A DNA stretch of 64,000 bases, from the NCBI RefSeq assembly GCF_001669775.1, contig NZ_LXWK01000015.1:682001-746000 (forward strand), written 5' to 3'. Numbering within the stretch: the first letter of the stretch is position 1; the number at the start of each line of letters is the position of its first letter. Below, piece after piece: positions 28,883 to 37,230 of this stretch. The notes below the pieces were generated by a model. It was not told the DNA's origin and searched no databases. It was given only the letters and a program-made list of their open reading frames with translations. This DNA comes from Rheinheimera sp. SA_1. Its GTDB lineage: Bacteria; Pseudomonadota; Gammaproteobacteria; Enterobacterales; Alteromonadaceae. The position numbers and the translations under genes were made by a program.

Positions 28883-28919
28883 TGCGTCAGACTTGCCGCA
28901 ACATCACAAGGAGATCACT

Positions 28920-30269
28920 ATGTTTAACCTACTTAAGCTCAAACCCATCACTATCGCTTTGTTATTACTATTGTTATCAATCCCACTGGCCATGATTAAT
29001 GAATTGGTCGGCGAACGCCATCGGATGAGTCTGCAAGTGCATCAGGATATCGCCAACAGTTCGAGTCGGGCGCAGCAAGTCATCGGACCTTTTCTGGTGC
29101 TGGAAACCGAACAATATCAGCAGGATCTCAACAATGGTCAGCCGATCCTCAAAACAGTCAACCGCCAATATCTGATCCTGCCAAAAACGCTGAAGGCCGA
29201 CAGCCAACTGCAAAGTGAAATACGTAACCGTGGCATTTATCAAACCCGGCTTTATCACACGCAAAACACCATGGCGCTGCAGTTTGTGCTGGAACAGAAT
29301 TTGGGCTTTGAGGTCGCTCCTGAAGTAGCGCCAATGGCAGCTCCGGGCGCGGTGAAACTGAAATCGGCGCATTTGGTATTGGCACTCAGTGATGTGCGTG
29401 GATTGATCGGGATGCCGCAGTTCAGGCTCAATCAGCAAACATTACAAATCTTGCCTGGAACAGGTATTTCAGCGCTTTCTGGTGTCCATGCCAAACTAGA
29501 CCTAGCCACCTTGTTAGCAGAACCACAACAACTGCAACTTGAAGTCACGCTTGGCCTGACCGGCACTGATCAGCTTAGTTTGCTGCCAACGGCTGACCAC
29601 AGCAGTTGGAATTTAACCGCTGATTGGCCACATCCTGGTTTCTTCGGTCGTTTTTTGCCGCAACAACGCAACATCACTGCCGAAGGTTTTAACGCCAACT
29701 GGCAAAGCACTTTGTTTGCCAATAACGTCCAACCACAATTGCAAAAATGTGTGCAAAGTGATGACTGTGACTCGCTGGCCGAGCATAGTTTTCAGGTCAG
29801 TCTGGTGGAGCCTGTTGATCATTACCTGCAGGCCAACCGTGCGGTGAAATACGCGCTGATGGTACTGGTTATTTCGTTTGCGGTGTTTTATCTGTTTGAA
29901 CTTTTAGGCAAGCTGCAAATTCACCCGATGCAATACCTGTTTATTGGTCTGGCGTTAGCGATGTTTTACTTGCTGTTATTGTCGTTATCAGAAGTGGTTG
30001 GATTCGCCATGGCTTATGGGATCGCCACTTTTTGTTGTGTCAGTTTAATCGGTGGTTATACCGCATCAGTGCTGAAAAGTATCTCAAAAGCGTTGGCTTG
30101 TAGCGTTGGCTTAAGCTGCTTATACGCCTTGTTGCTGATGATTTTACGGGCGGAAGATTTAGCACTGCTGGCAGGTAGCTTACTGATGTTTCTGGTTCTT
30201 GCTGCAATAATGCTGAGCACCAGACACCTGAACTGGTATCAGTTGCAACAAGACAATAAAACCGAATAA
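28920..30269 (+). CDS. creD: Inner membrane protein CreD
   Basis: The 449-residue CreD family protein, the main target of CreBC in other bacteria and linked to envelope integrity and beta-lactam response. One N-terminal helix (ITIALLLLLLSIPLAMI) is followed by the family signature NELVGERHRMSLQVHQDIANSS and a long periplasmic domain with two Cys (CVQSDDC), then five to six closely packed C-terminal helices from about residue 315. AAGGAG lies 7 bases before the 28920 ATG, so this start is preferred to one nine codons upstream. It lies 87 bases after creC and may be transcribed both with creBC and from its own CreB-controlled promoter. Confidence 0.95.
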   Translation: MFNLLKLKPITIALLLLLLSIPLAMINELVGERHRMSLQVHQDIANSSSRAQQVIGPFLVLETEQYQQDLNNGQPILKTVNRQYLILPKTLKADSQLQSEIRNRGIYQTRLYHTQNTMALQFVLEQNLGFEVAPEVAPMAAPGAVKLKSAHLVLALSDVRGLIGMPQFRLNQQTLQILPGTGISALSGVHAKLDLATLLAEPQQLQLEVTLGLTGTDQLSLLPTADHSSWNLTADWPHPGFFGRFLPQQRNITAEGFNANWQSTLFANNVQPQLQKCVQSDDCDSLAEHSFQVSLVEPVDHYLQANRAVKYALMVLVISFAVFYLFELLGKLQIHPMQYLFIGLALAMFYLLLLSLSEVVGFAMAYGIATFCCVSLIGGYTASVLKSISKALACSVGLSCLYALLLMILRAEDLALLAGSLLMFLVLAAIMLSTRHLNWYQLQQDNKTE

Positions 30270-30278
30270 GTTACATCT

Positions 30279-30330
30279 GGGGTCAGAGTCAATTGTTAAC
30301 AGACTTCTGTTAACAATTGACTCTGACCCC
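30279..30330. repeat. Perfect 24-bp inverted repeat (GGGGTCAGAGTC type)
   Basis: Two exact 24-base arms, beginning GGGGTCAGAGTCAATTGTTA and ending with its complement, separated by 4 bases (ACTT). It lies between the convergent ends of creD and mscS. There are no T runs, so it is not a classical terminator. Similar GGGGTCAGAGTC ends occur with REP-associated or IS200-like elements in other genomes, by recollection. Confidence 0.85.
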
Positions 30331-30340
30331 GGCATTAACA

Positions 30341-30985
30341 TTATTTGCGATGAGCGGTTTTTAGCAGCATTTCGCGGCGATATAGCCTTTTTTCGGCGGG
30401 AGTTACTGCAGTTGGTACAGCCTCGACAACCGCTGTTTGTTTCACCACCACCGGCCGTGACACAATCAGGTTATTCGGATAGACCACCAATTCGCCTTCG
30501 CTGGTCCTCAATACAGTACTGAACAAATTCACTTCAACAATCACGCCTTCGACATGATTGCTGCCATCAATGACCCGCACCGACACGCCCTGGGCAAAAC
30601 TACGTTGGCCAAGCAGGATAAAAAACGCCGTGATATTACTCAGCAAACTCCAGGCGGCGAATAACGCCACCCCGACCACTGCGATCATTGACGAGGCTAG
30701 AACTAGCAAGCCTTTGATGTCGACGCCCCAGATAATACTGAGCACCACCACCAATAACAGGAACAGCAGAATATGAAACACCACCATAGCGCGGCGGTTC
30801 ATTTCTTCTTTGAGCATAGTCGCAGCAATAGTGCGGTAAATAAATGGTGCGATACGGCGGCTAAGCAGCGCATAAAACGCCATCACAATCAGGCTGATCA
30901 CCAGCTGCGCAATGGTCGGACTGAAATGTTCGGCCACAGCTTTGAGCTGAGTGACCCAGTTCAGATCATTGAGTTCTTGTAACAT
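30341..30985 (-). CDS. Small MscS-type mechanosensitive channel
   Basis: A 214-residue member of the MscS family, shorter than the 286-residue E. coli protein. Three predicted helices (about 22-42, 65-88, 92-115); the third has the pore-lining small-residue pattern VVGVALFAAWSLLSNITA. It is followed by the beta domain GQRSFAQGVSVRV and VYPNNLIVSRPVV. The C-terminal alpha/beta vestibule is mostly missing and replaced by a short basic tail. Expected to open under membrane tension and release solutes. It ends the minus-strand ycgL-mltB-ycgM-ycgN string, 26 bases after ycgN. Confidence 0.88.
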   Translation of the reverse strand: MLQELNDLNWVTQLKAVAEHFSPTIAQLVISLIVMAFYALLSRRIAPFIYRTIAATMLKEEMNRRAMVVFHILLFLLLVVVLSIIWGVDIKGLLVLASSMIAVVGVALFAAWSLLSNITAFFILLGQRSFAQGVSVRVIDGSNHVEGVIVEVNLFSTVLRTSEGELVVYPNNLIVSRPVVVKQTAVVEAVPTAVTPAEKRLYRREMLLKTAHRK

Positions 30986-31011
30986 CGGTATAGTCCAGAA
31001 TTAGCCCAGAA

Positions 31012-31512
31012 TTAGTCCAGGTCGTTTAATGGCCAGCTGACAATATGATCTTCAAAATCATGTAAATGCACAGCGGCTTCAGAAATCGTTTTATTACGCA
31101 CCGACATTTGCTTTTTGTGCATCAGACTTTTTTTACCGCCGTTTAATAGCGGGTGCCAGGACGGTAAACCCCGCCCTTCCTGCAACCGGCGATAACTGCA
31201 GCTGGTTGGCATAAAGAAGATATCTTTCAGATTTTCTTTGGTCAGTTTGACGCAATCCGGTACCAGCACAGTGCGGTTATCGTAACAGGTACATTCGCAT
31301 TTATTGCTGTTCAGGTACTGACAGGCAATATTGGTAAAATACACTGTTTCTTCCGGCAGAATATAGTCGGTCGGACCTTCCAGATTTTCATCTTCTTCAT
31401 CGATAAATTTATTCAGACAGCACTTGGCGCAGCCATCACAGACCGATTCCCATTCTTCGGTGGTCATTTCTTGCAGGCTTTTGGTTTCCCAAAAATTTAC
31501 GGATTCGGTCAT
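31012..31512 (-). CDS. ycgN: YcgN/UPF0260 cysteine-cluster protein
   Basis: A 166-residue protein of the YkgJ/UPF0260 cysteine-cluster group, predicted to bind a metal or Fe-S centre; function unknown. Nine Cys are visible, including CDGCAKCC near residue 25, CECTCYD and the later PDC and SCSYR, all conserved in E. coli YcgN. The family phrase LPSWHPLLNG is present. Compared with E. coli it has an insertion of about a dozen residues (ENLEGPTDYILPEE region) after the first cluster. AGGAC lies before the ATG at 31512. Next to ycgM, as in E. coli. Confidence 0.93.
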   Translation of the reverse strand: MTESVNFWETKSLQEMTTEEWESVCDGCAKCCLNKFIDEEDENLEGPTDYILPEETVYFTNIACQYLNSNKCECTCYDNRTVLVPDCVKLTKENLKDIFFMPTSCSYRRLQEGRGLPSWHPLLNGGKKSLMHKKQMSVRNKTISEAAVHLHDFEDHIVSWPLNDLD

Positions 31513-31570
31513 GCTGGGTCCTGTCACTTAATTTGCGGTCATTTTGGAATTGACTGCAGGTTCGATTCGT

Positions 31571-32329
31571 TTAAATAGTCTGATGCACAGTGGTAAAAAC
31601 ATCCAACCACGGGCTTAAGGTTAATTGTAACTGGTCTTGATGTTGTAGCGGGCCAACACCAGCTGGCGTACCGGTCAGCACGATATCGCCAGGCAGTAGC
31701 GTAAACCACTGGCTCATTTCCACCAACATTTGCGAAATGCTGCGGATCATCAACCGGGCATCACCTTGCTGGCGTACCTCATTATTCACATGCAAACTGA
31801 ACTGCAGCTGTTGCGGCTCTTCCACCAAAGCAGCCGGTATAAACCCTGCGGTTGGGCAAGCGCCATCAAAACCTTTGGCGATTTCCCAGGGACGACCGAG
31901 TTTCTTCAGCTCTGCCTGTACATCACGCAGCGTTAAATCCAGCGCCAGTGAATAACCCCAAATGGCCGCTTGCACTTCTGCTTGCGTTGCTTTGGATAAT
32001 GGTTGCTGAATCAGCACGGCAATTTCGGTTTCGTTATGCACAGCGCCATGTTCGCCTGGGATCACAAAGGCTGGCGCCAGCGGCCGCAGTGCAGTCGCAG
32101 GCTTGATAAAAAACAATGCTTGCGGCGCAGTTTTGCTATTCATTTCCTGAATATGGTCCAGATAGTTCTGACCAATACAGACCACTTTACCAACCGGCAG
32201 CGCAATAACCTGCCCTTGCCAATCGCGGTGTTGATAGCCGGTGGTTGCCGCGACAGCTGCAGGCAGCGTTGTTTGATCAGGAGTTGTTTGATCAGGTGTA
32301 GCTTGATCCGTTGCGGAGCTCATGTTCAT
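31571..32329 (-). CDS. ycgM: Fumarylacetoacetate hydrolase family protein YcgM
   Basis: A 252-residue member of the FAH family, whose bacterial short forms hydrolyse acylpyruvates or decarboxylate oxaloacetate. Seen are the opening VGKVVCIGQNYLDHIQEM, the metal-binding acidic residues in HNETEIAVLI and the Asp of LALDLTLRD, and the closing LLPGDIVLTGTPAGVGPL. The first ~35 residues are unusual: three 5-residue repeats (DQATP, DQTTP, DQTTL) absent from ordinary members, encoded by 15-bp tandem repeats at 32264-32308. The true start might therefore lie further in. It is 58 bases before ycgN and 6 bases after the transglycosylase gene. Confidence 0.9.
   Translation of the reverse strand: MNMSSATDQATPDQTTPDQTTLPAAVAATTGYQHRDWQGQVIALPVGKVVCIGQNYLDHIQEMNSKTAPQALFFIKPATALRPLAPAFVIPGEHGAVHNETEIAVLIQQPLSKATQAEVQAAIWGYSLALDLTLRDVQAELKKLGRPWEIAKGFDGACPTAGFIPAALVEEPQQLQFSLHVNNEVRQQGDARLMIRSISQMLVEMSQWFTLLPGDIVLTGTPAGVGPLQHQDQLQLTLSPWLDVFTTVHQTI
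32264..32308 (-). repeat. 15-bp tandem repeat at the 5' end of ycgM
   Basis: Three imperfect 15-bp units beginning GATCAA encode DQATP-DQTTP-DQTTL in the N-terminal tail of the YcgM-like protein. The unit keeps the frame, so copy number could vary without loss of the enzyme. Confidence 0.8.
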
Positions 32330-32335
32330 TTCCCG

Positions 32336-33481
32336 TTAGCCTTCACTAATTAAATCAGCCAGATAACCAACACTGCTGACAAAATAATAAGAGCGGTTCC
32401 AGTGCATCAGCGTTTGATAATTGTGATAGGCCAGATAAGCCCGGCCGTCTTTATTGTCCGGCATCACTAGCGCAGCGTTGACCGCACGCTTGGGTAAAGC
32501 ACCGCCATCGGCATTGCGCACCCCAAGTTTCTGCCAGGCGGCCAATGAGCGTTCAGATTTTTGCCACCATTGTAGCCACTGCGCCCGGTCTTTACTGCCG
32601 GTTGGGATCACCAGACTGTAGTCAAAATTCTTGGGGAGTTGCACCTGCCGACCCCAGGTGAGTCCCGGTTGCCAGCCTTCGATTTTCAGATAATTGGCAA
32701 TTGAAGCAAAAGCATCGGATCTATTGGTCCAGATATCTTTGTGGCCGTCACCATCACCGTCCTGCGCGTATTTCATAAAAGAACTTGGCATAAATTGGGT
32801 ATGACCCATAGCGCCAGCCCAGGATCCTTTCATCTGGGCTAGTTCGATATGACCTTGTGCCAGAATATCCAACGCCAGGAAAAACTCAGTTTTGAAAAAA
32901 TCTTCGCGCCGGCCATCATAGGCCATGGTCGCTAATGCCGAGGGTACCGAGAAATTACCGGTAATGCGTCCAAACGCACTTTCCAGACCCCATAACGACA
33001 CGATAAACCGCGCCGGCACGCCGTATTTTTTCTCAACTCTGGCAAGCTCAGTCCGATGCTGCTGATACATCTTCCGCGCCATGTCGATGCGTTGTTTGTT
33101 CACCCGTTTTGGCAAGTAAGTGTCTAGCGTTTCGACAAATTCTGGCTGACCTTTGTCGGCCACCACGGCGCGCGGGTGAAAACTTAAACTGGCAAAGACT
33201 TGCTCAAGCAGCGGCTTTGGATAACCACGTTGCTCTGCTTCTTGTTGTAGCTTTGCGGCGTACAACTTAAAACCCGCTTCGTCTTTGACTTCGGCAGTGC
33301 TGGTCGCTGGAGAGGTTTTAGCGGACGCTGCAGCTTTGCCCGGAATCGGCTTTGTTTGAGTGGCAGCAGAACCGGCGGCCGAAACAGCAGTTTTTGCAGG
33401 GGAAACAGGGCTATCGGCGGCATTGCTGCTACAGGCCGCCAACGTCAATGCCATTGAACTTACTAAAAGAATACGAAACAA
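32336..33481 (-). CDS. Lytic murein transglycosylase (MltB type), lipoprotein
   Basis: A 381-residue predicted outer-membrane lipoprotein that cleaves peptidoglycan glycan strands with formation of anhydromuramic acid. A signal peptide with lipobox LAAC is followed by an Ala/Pro/Thr-rich linker to about residue 60 and an SLT_2 domain. The catalytic Glu lies in SLWGLESAFGR; MGHTQFMPSSFMKYA and GDGDGHKDIW are further family hallmarks. The start is TTG: the codon at 33479-33481 has AAGGA seven bases upstream, whereas the TTG two codons earlier is too close to it. It lies in a minus-strand string with ycgL and ycgM. Confidence 0.92.
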   Translation of the reverse strand: MFRILLVSSMALTLAACSSNAADSPVSPAKTAVSAAGSAATQTKPIPGKAAASAKTSPATSTAEVKDEAGFKLYAAKLQQEAEQRGYPKPLLEQVFASLSFHPRAVVADKGQPEFVETLDTYLPKRVNKQRIDMARKMYQQHRTELARVEKKYGVPARFIVSLWGLESAFGRITGNFSVPSALATMAYDGRREDFFKTEFFLALDILAQGHIELAQMKGSWAGAMGHTQFMPSSFMKYAQDGDGDGHKDIWTNRSDAFASIANYLKIEGWQPGLTWGRQVQLPKNFDYSLVIPTGSKDRAQWLQWWQKSERSLAAWQKLGVRNADGGALPKRAVNAALVMPDNKDGRAYLAYHNYQTLMHWNRSYYFVSSVGYLADLISEG

Positions 33482-33549
33482 AACCAAATCCTTATTGTTG
33501 CGCTATCAGTTTGTCGCTGCGCTTATTTGCTATTGTGCGCGGCGCTAAA

Positions 33550-33831
33550 TTAATTATTGTGATCGCCCAGCCATTCTTTATGCTCAGCCAACCAGTCTTC
33601 CGGCTGCGGTGGCATTTGCAGATAAAATCCTTGTGCGGTAAGTGCCTGGACAACTTTTTCGATATCAGCACCGGCTAATTTATCGCGTTTGGCTAAATCT
33701 AATAGACTGACAAGCTTTGGTTTCCCAAAAGTTTCTAATAAAGCCTTAGGCACAGCGCTGAAATCATCACGTTTGAGAACATACAGATAAGTCTGATCTT
33801 TGCGGGGGCTTTTATAAATCACAGTTAACAT
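33550..33831 (-). CDS. ycgL: YcgL domain protein
   Basis: A 93-residue protein of the YcgL family, small alpha/beta proteins of unknown function. Family phrases are MLTVIYKSPRKDQTYLYV, LLETFGKP and GFYLQMPPQPEDWL. It is divergent from minC, leaving 173 bases that must hold both promoters. Its place beside min and ycgMN agrees with E. coli order. Confidence 0.93.
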   Translation of the reverse strand: MLTVIYKSPRKDQTYLYVLKRDDFSAVPKALLETFGKPKLVSLLDLAKRDKLAGADIEKVVQALTAQGFYLQMPPQPEDWLAEHKEWLGDHNN

Positions 33832-34004
33832 GGGACAAAATCTACTCTGGGTAACTTGCCTAACACAGGCGTTGACTATACCATGAAGCGCTTATCTTGC
33901 GAACCGTCGCTTCGGACACGCAACGGCTGAATTTCAGCTTTGTGCCACCGGCAGGCCCTGATAAGAACCCTAACCTTTTCATTCATTTTGCACTCACGGT
34001 TGCT

Positions 34005-34733
34005 ATGTCGGATCACTCATTTGAGTTAAAAGGAAGTTTATTTCCTTTATCAGTTTTATATTGTCAGGATTTTAGTGTGGCAGCGCTGCAAGCGCAGTTA
34101 CAGCAAAAGTTGGCGCAGGCACCTGGTTTTTTCCATCAGGCACCCGTGGTAATCAACGTTGAAAATGCGAAACAAGCCCCTGATTTCATTGCTATCAAGC
34201 AACTTTTCACTGAGTTGCAGCTGGTATTGGTCGGCGTTTGCGGCGCCAATAGCGAACTGAAAAAAGCCGCGCAGCAGGCTGGATTGGCCGCGCTGCAACT
34301 GAGCAAAAACAACGGTAAAACCACTGAAGCCCCGGCCAAAGCAGCGGCAGCTCCGGCACCGGTTGCACCACCGCCACCTGTAGCTCCGGTAGTTCAGGCC
34401 GCGGTCGAAAACAAATTCATTGAACAAAATATCCGCTCTGGCCAACAAATTTATGTCAAAGGTGCTGATTTAATTATCAAAGGCACAGTCGGCGCCGGTG
34501 CTGAAGTCATCGCTGATGGCAACATCCATATCTACGGTTCTTTGCGCGGAAAGGCAATTGCCGGCGCGGGCGGAGACAGCAGTAAAAAGATCTATTGTTA
34601 CAATATGCAAGCCGAGTTAATCTCGATTGCAGGTAACTATTGGTTAAGCGAGAGCCTGCAAGGCGAGTTTTGGGGCAAATCAGCCTGTATCAGCTTGCAG
34701 GACGGTCAATTAGTATTAGCAGAATTATTCTAA
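34005..34733 (+). CDS. minC: Septum site-determining protein MinC
   Basis: Inhibitor of FtsZ polymerisation that keeps division at midcell. 242 residues: N-terminal FtsZ-inhibiting domain (MSDHSFELKGSLFPLSVL to about residue 105), an Ala/Pro linker, and a C-terminal beta-helix (IRSGQQIYVKGADLIIKG, IHIYGSLRGKAIAGA) that binds MinD and forms dimers. The longer frame from 33897 would add 36 residues not found in the family; the 34005 start gives the usual N-terminus although its ribosome site is weak. First gene of minCDE; minD follows after 12 bases. Confidence 0.96.
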   Translation: MSDHSFELKGSLFPLSVLYCQDFSVAALQAQLQQKLAQAPGFFHQAPVVINVENAKQAPDFIAIKQLFTELQLVLVGVCGANSELKKAAQQAGLAALQLSKNNGKTTEAPAKAAAAPAPVAPPPPVAPVVQAAVENKFIEQNIRSGQQIYVKGADLIIKGTVGAGAEVIADGNIHIYGSLRGKAIAGAGGDSSKKIYCYNMQAELISIAGNYWLSESLQGEFWGKSACISLQDGQLVLAELF

Positions 34734-34745
34734 GGATTGTGTGCT

Positions 34746-35555
34746 ATGGCAAAAATCATAGTTGTGACTTCAGGCAAAGGTGGTGTTGGTAAAACCACCT
34801 CCAGTGCTGCCATCGGCACTGGCCTGGCATTAAAAGGCCACAAAACTGTTATCGTCGATTTTGATATCGGCCTGCGGAATCTTGACCTAATCATGGGTTG
34901 TGAGCGCCGTGTCGTCTATGACTTTGTCAATGTGATCAACAATGAAGCAAATTTAAAACAAGCACTGATCCGCGACAAACGCCTGGACAATTTATATATT
35001 CTGCCAGCGTCGCAAACCCGCGACAAAGACGCTTTATACAAAGAAGGCGTGGAGCGGGTACTCAACGAATTGTCGGATGAATTTGATTTTATTATCTGCG
35101 ATTCACCAGCCGGTATTGAATCTGGCGCGATGATGGCGCTGTATTTTGCTGACGAAGCGATTGTCGTGACCAACCCAGAAGTATCGTCAGTGCGCGACTC
35201 TGACCGTATTTTAGGGATGTTGTCGAGCAAATCACGCCGTGCTGAGCAAGGTTTACCGGGCATCAAAGAACATTTGTTGTTAACCCGCTACAATCCAGAA
35301 CGTGTGGTCAAAGGCGAAATGCTCAGCGTCGAAGACGTCAATGACATTCTGGCGATCAAATTACTGGGCGTGATCCCGGAATCACAAGCGGTGCTGAATG
35401 CATCGAACTCGGGTCAACCAGTTATTCTGGATACCGAAAGTGATGCTGGTCAGGCTTACCTTGATACTGTTGCCCGTTTAATCGGCGAAGATGTACCTTT
35501 CCGCTTCCTCAATGTGGAGAAAAAAGGTTTATTCAAACGGATTTTCGGAGGCTAA
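34746..35555 (+). CDS. minD: Septum site-determining ATPase MinD
   Basis: ParA-like ATPase that carries MinC to the cell poles. 269 residues with deviant Walker A GKGGVGKTT at about residue 9-17, switch motifs DFDIGLRNLDL and CDSPAGIESGAM, and a C-terminal amphipathic helix that binds membrane (GLFKRIFGG). An AAGGA site lies nine bases upstream of the 34746 ATG; an upstream in-frame ATG adds three residues without support. Lies 3 bases before minE, so translation is coupled. Confidence 0.97.
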   Translation: MAKIIVVTSGKGGVGKTTSSAAIGTGLALKGHKTVIVDFDIGLRNLDLIMGCERRVVYDFVNVINNEANLKQALIRDKRLDNLYILPASQTRDKDALYKEGVERVLNELSDEFDFIICDSPAGIESGAMMALYFADEAIVVTNPEVSSVRDSDRILGMLSSKSRRAEQGLPGIKEHLLLTRYNPERVVKGEMLSVEDVNDILAIKLLGVIPESQAVLNASNSGQPVILDTESDAGQAYLDTVARLIGEDVPFRFLNVEKKGLFKRIFGG

Positions 35556-35558
35556 CTT

Positions 35559-35819
35559 ATGTCGTTACTCGATTATTTCCGTTCGACCAAAAAGAATACT
35601 GCGTCAACGGCAAAAGAGCGGTTGCAGATCATCGTCGCTCACGAACGGCGTCGTCGTTCCAGCCCGGATTATTTGCCGCAACTGGAGCGCGATATTCTGG
35701 AAGTGATCCGCAAATATGTGGATATCGCTGATGATCAGGTGTCCGTTTCACTGGAGAAAAGCTCGGATGAGCTGTCCGTGCTGGAACTGAACGTGACTTT
35801 CCCGGACGAAAAACGCTAA
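35559..35819 (+). CDS. minE: Cell division topological specificity factor MinE
   Basis: 86-residue regulator that stimulates MinD ATPase and drives pole-to-pole oscillation. The N-terminal membrane-binding MSLLDYFRS, the MinD-contact helix ([15 protein letters not shown]) and the C-terminal dimerisation domain are all complete. GGAGG lies upstream of the ATG. Last gene of the operon; a terminator follows. Confidence 0.97.
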   Translation: MSLLDYFRSTKKNTASTAKERLQIIVAHERRRRSSPDYLPQLERDILEVIRKYVDIADDQVSVSLEKSSDELSVLELNVTFPDEKR

Positions 35820-35871
35820 CCGCAAGCCAGCTGCTGTATCATTGTCAGTGAAGGCTAAAGTCGTTTATTTG

Positions 35872-35905
35872 AAAAACCCACCGTCATGGTGGGTTTTGTG
35901 TTTTT
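35872..35905 (+). terminator. Intrinsic terminator of minCDE
   Basis: AAAACCCACC / GGTGGGTTTT with a 5-base loop, then GTGTTTTT. It lies about 53 bases after minE. The A run on the other side lets it also serve rnd, which ends at 35943 on the minus strand. Confidence 0.9.
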
Positions 35906-35942
35906 AACGCTGTTCAAAAGCTGAAGTACAGCACCAATGCTT

Positions 35943-37088
35943 TTAGATCAAAGCAGCAACATGCGCTGGTTTTGGCAGATATGGTAATAAAATATCCCGC
36001 CGCCAGCCACGCAGATATTCCGGTGTTGGCAATTGAGCGCGTTCGGTGTCCGATACCCGCCAGCACCAGTTCAAATACTCGTTCAATTGCCGTTTGACAC
36101 TCAAAAACCCGGCCGGTATACCGCTGGCATTGGCAGCCTGCTCTACGGCGTCGGTCAACTCCTGTTGCACCTGTTTAAAACCGGCAAAGTCGCTTTGGTG
36201 GTAGAAGGTTTGTGGACATTGCTCGGCGCTCAGTAACTTGGTTTCGGCGATGATTTCCAGCAACACCGCACCATGGCGCCGCAGTTCCCGCGGATGTAAA
36301 TCCTGAATTTGCGCCAGCCCTTCCAACGTCACCGGCCGTCTTTTGGCCAGTTCATACATCACTGCATCTTTCAGTACCAAGCCAAGTGCAGTGTCTTTTT
36401 GCGTAGCATATCCAGCGCGCCAGCTGGTTAAAGCACGTAATACCGCCAGTTCCCTTGGTGGGCACTGCCAGCTATTTTTCATTTCCAGATATTTAAAACT
36501 AACCGGTAATTGATGCTGACGACGGTTGATCATTTGCCCGCCTTCGGCCAGTAATAGCGGCAGAAATTTCGGATCCGGCAATTTTGCCAGCAACAAATCT
36601 TTTAGCTGAAATAAATACAGCACATCAAAAGCGGCATATTCAAGCTGGGTTTGCGCCAATGGCCGCGCCAGCCAATCGGTGCGACTTTCGGTTTTATCCA
36701 CTTGTTTACCCAGCAGTTGTTCAACCATTTTGGCGTAACCGAGACTGGAACCCATACCGGCGAGTTCAGCGGCCAGCTGCGTATCCAACAGTGGCTGGAT
36801 TTGTACCAAACCCACTGACGCAAAAGCTTCTAAATCTTCGTTGCAGGAGTGCAATAATTTCACGACTGAAGGTGCGGCCAGTAATTCAGCCAGAGGTTGC
36901 CAGTCCGTGATGGTCAATGGATCCACCAATACCAAATCTGCACCGGCGTACAACTGGATCAAGCCAAGCTTTGGCAGCAGCGTATTGATGCGGACAAATT
37001 CGGTATCGACCGCCAGAAAGGGGGCACAAAGCGACGACTGACAAAACTCTGCCAGCTGCAAATTGTCAGTGATCATACGGTAGGACAT
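35943..37088 (-). CDS. rnd: Ribonuclease D
   Basis: 3'-5' exoribonuclease that trims tRNA and other stable RNA ends. 381 residues: a DEDD exonuclease domain with Exo I DTEFVR (about residue 26), Exo II in LHSCNEDLEAF and Exo III in YAAFDVLYLFQL, then HRDC domain(s) with LRALTSWRAGYA and RELRRHGAVLL. SRTDWLARPL is the family signature. I use the ATG at 37088 (MSYRMITDN, as in E. coli), preceded by GGAG; an upstream ATG adds four residues. Beside fadD, as in E. coli. Confidence 0.95.
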   Translation of the reverse strand: MSYRMITDNLQLAEFCQSSLCAPFLAVDTEFVRINTLLPKLGLIQLYAGADLVLVDPLTITDWQPLAELLAAPSVVKLLHSCNEDLEAFASVGLVQIQPLLDTQLAAELAGMGSSLGYAKMVEQLLGKQVDKTESRTDWLARPLAQTQLEYAAFDVLYLFQLKDLLLAKLPDPKFLPLLLAEGGQMINRRQHQLPVSFKYLEMKNSWQCPPRELAVLRALTSWRAGYATQKDTALGLVLKDAVMYELAKRRPVTLEGLAQIQDLHPRELRRHGAVLLEIIAETKLLSAEQCPQTFYHQSDFAGFKQVQQELTDAVEQAANASGIPAGFLSVKRQLNEYLNWCWRVSDTERAQLPTPEYLRGWRRDILLPYLPKPAHVAALI

Positions 37089-37182
37089 CGGTGACTCCAT
37101 TATTTACGGCATTGCTGATGATTAGAACTATGGCCGGTCAAACTGTTGTGGCAGTGCCAACCACATCGGTCACTGACTCAAT

Positions 37183-37210
37183 AAAAAACCGGCAAAGCGC
37201 CGGTTTTTTT
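37183..37210. terminator. Bidirectional terminator between fadD and rnd
   Basis: AACCGGC / GCCGGTT with a 5-base loop, flanked by A6 on the left and T7 on the right, so it can work on both strands. It lies 20 bases after the fadD stop on the minus strand. Confidence 0.9.
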
Positions 37211-37230
37211 GCTGACCAATTCAGGGCGGG

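Noticed and set aside
33897-34004. 36-residue N-terminal extension of MinC
   Set aside because: Not found in the family; MSDHSFELKG is the usual start.
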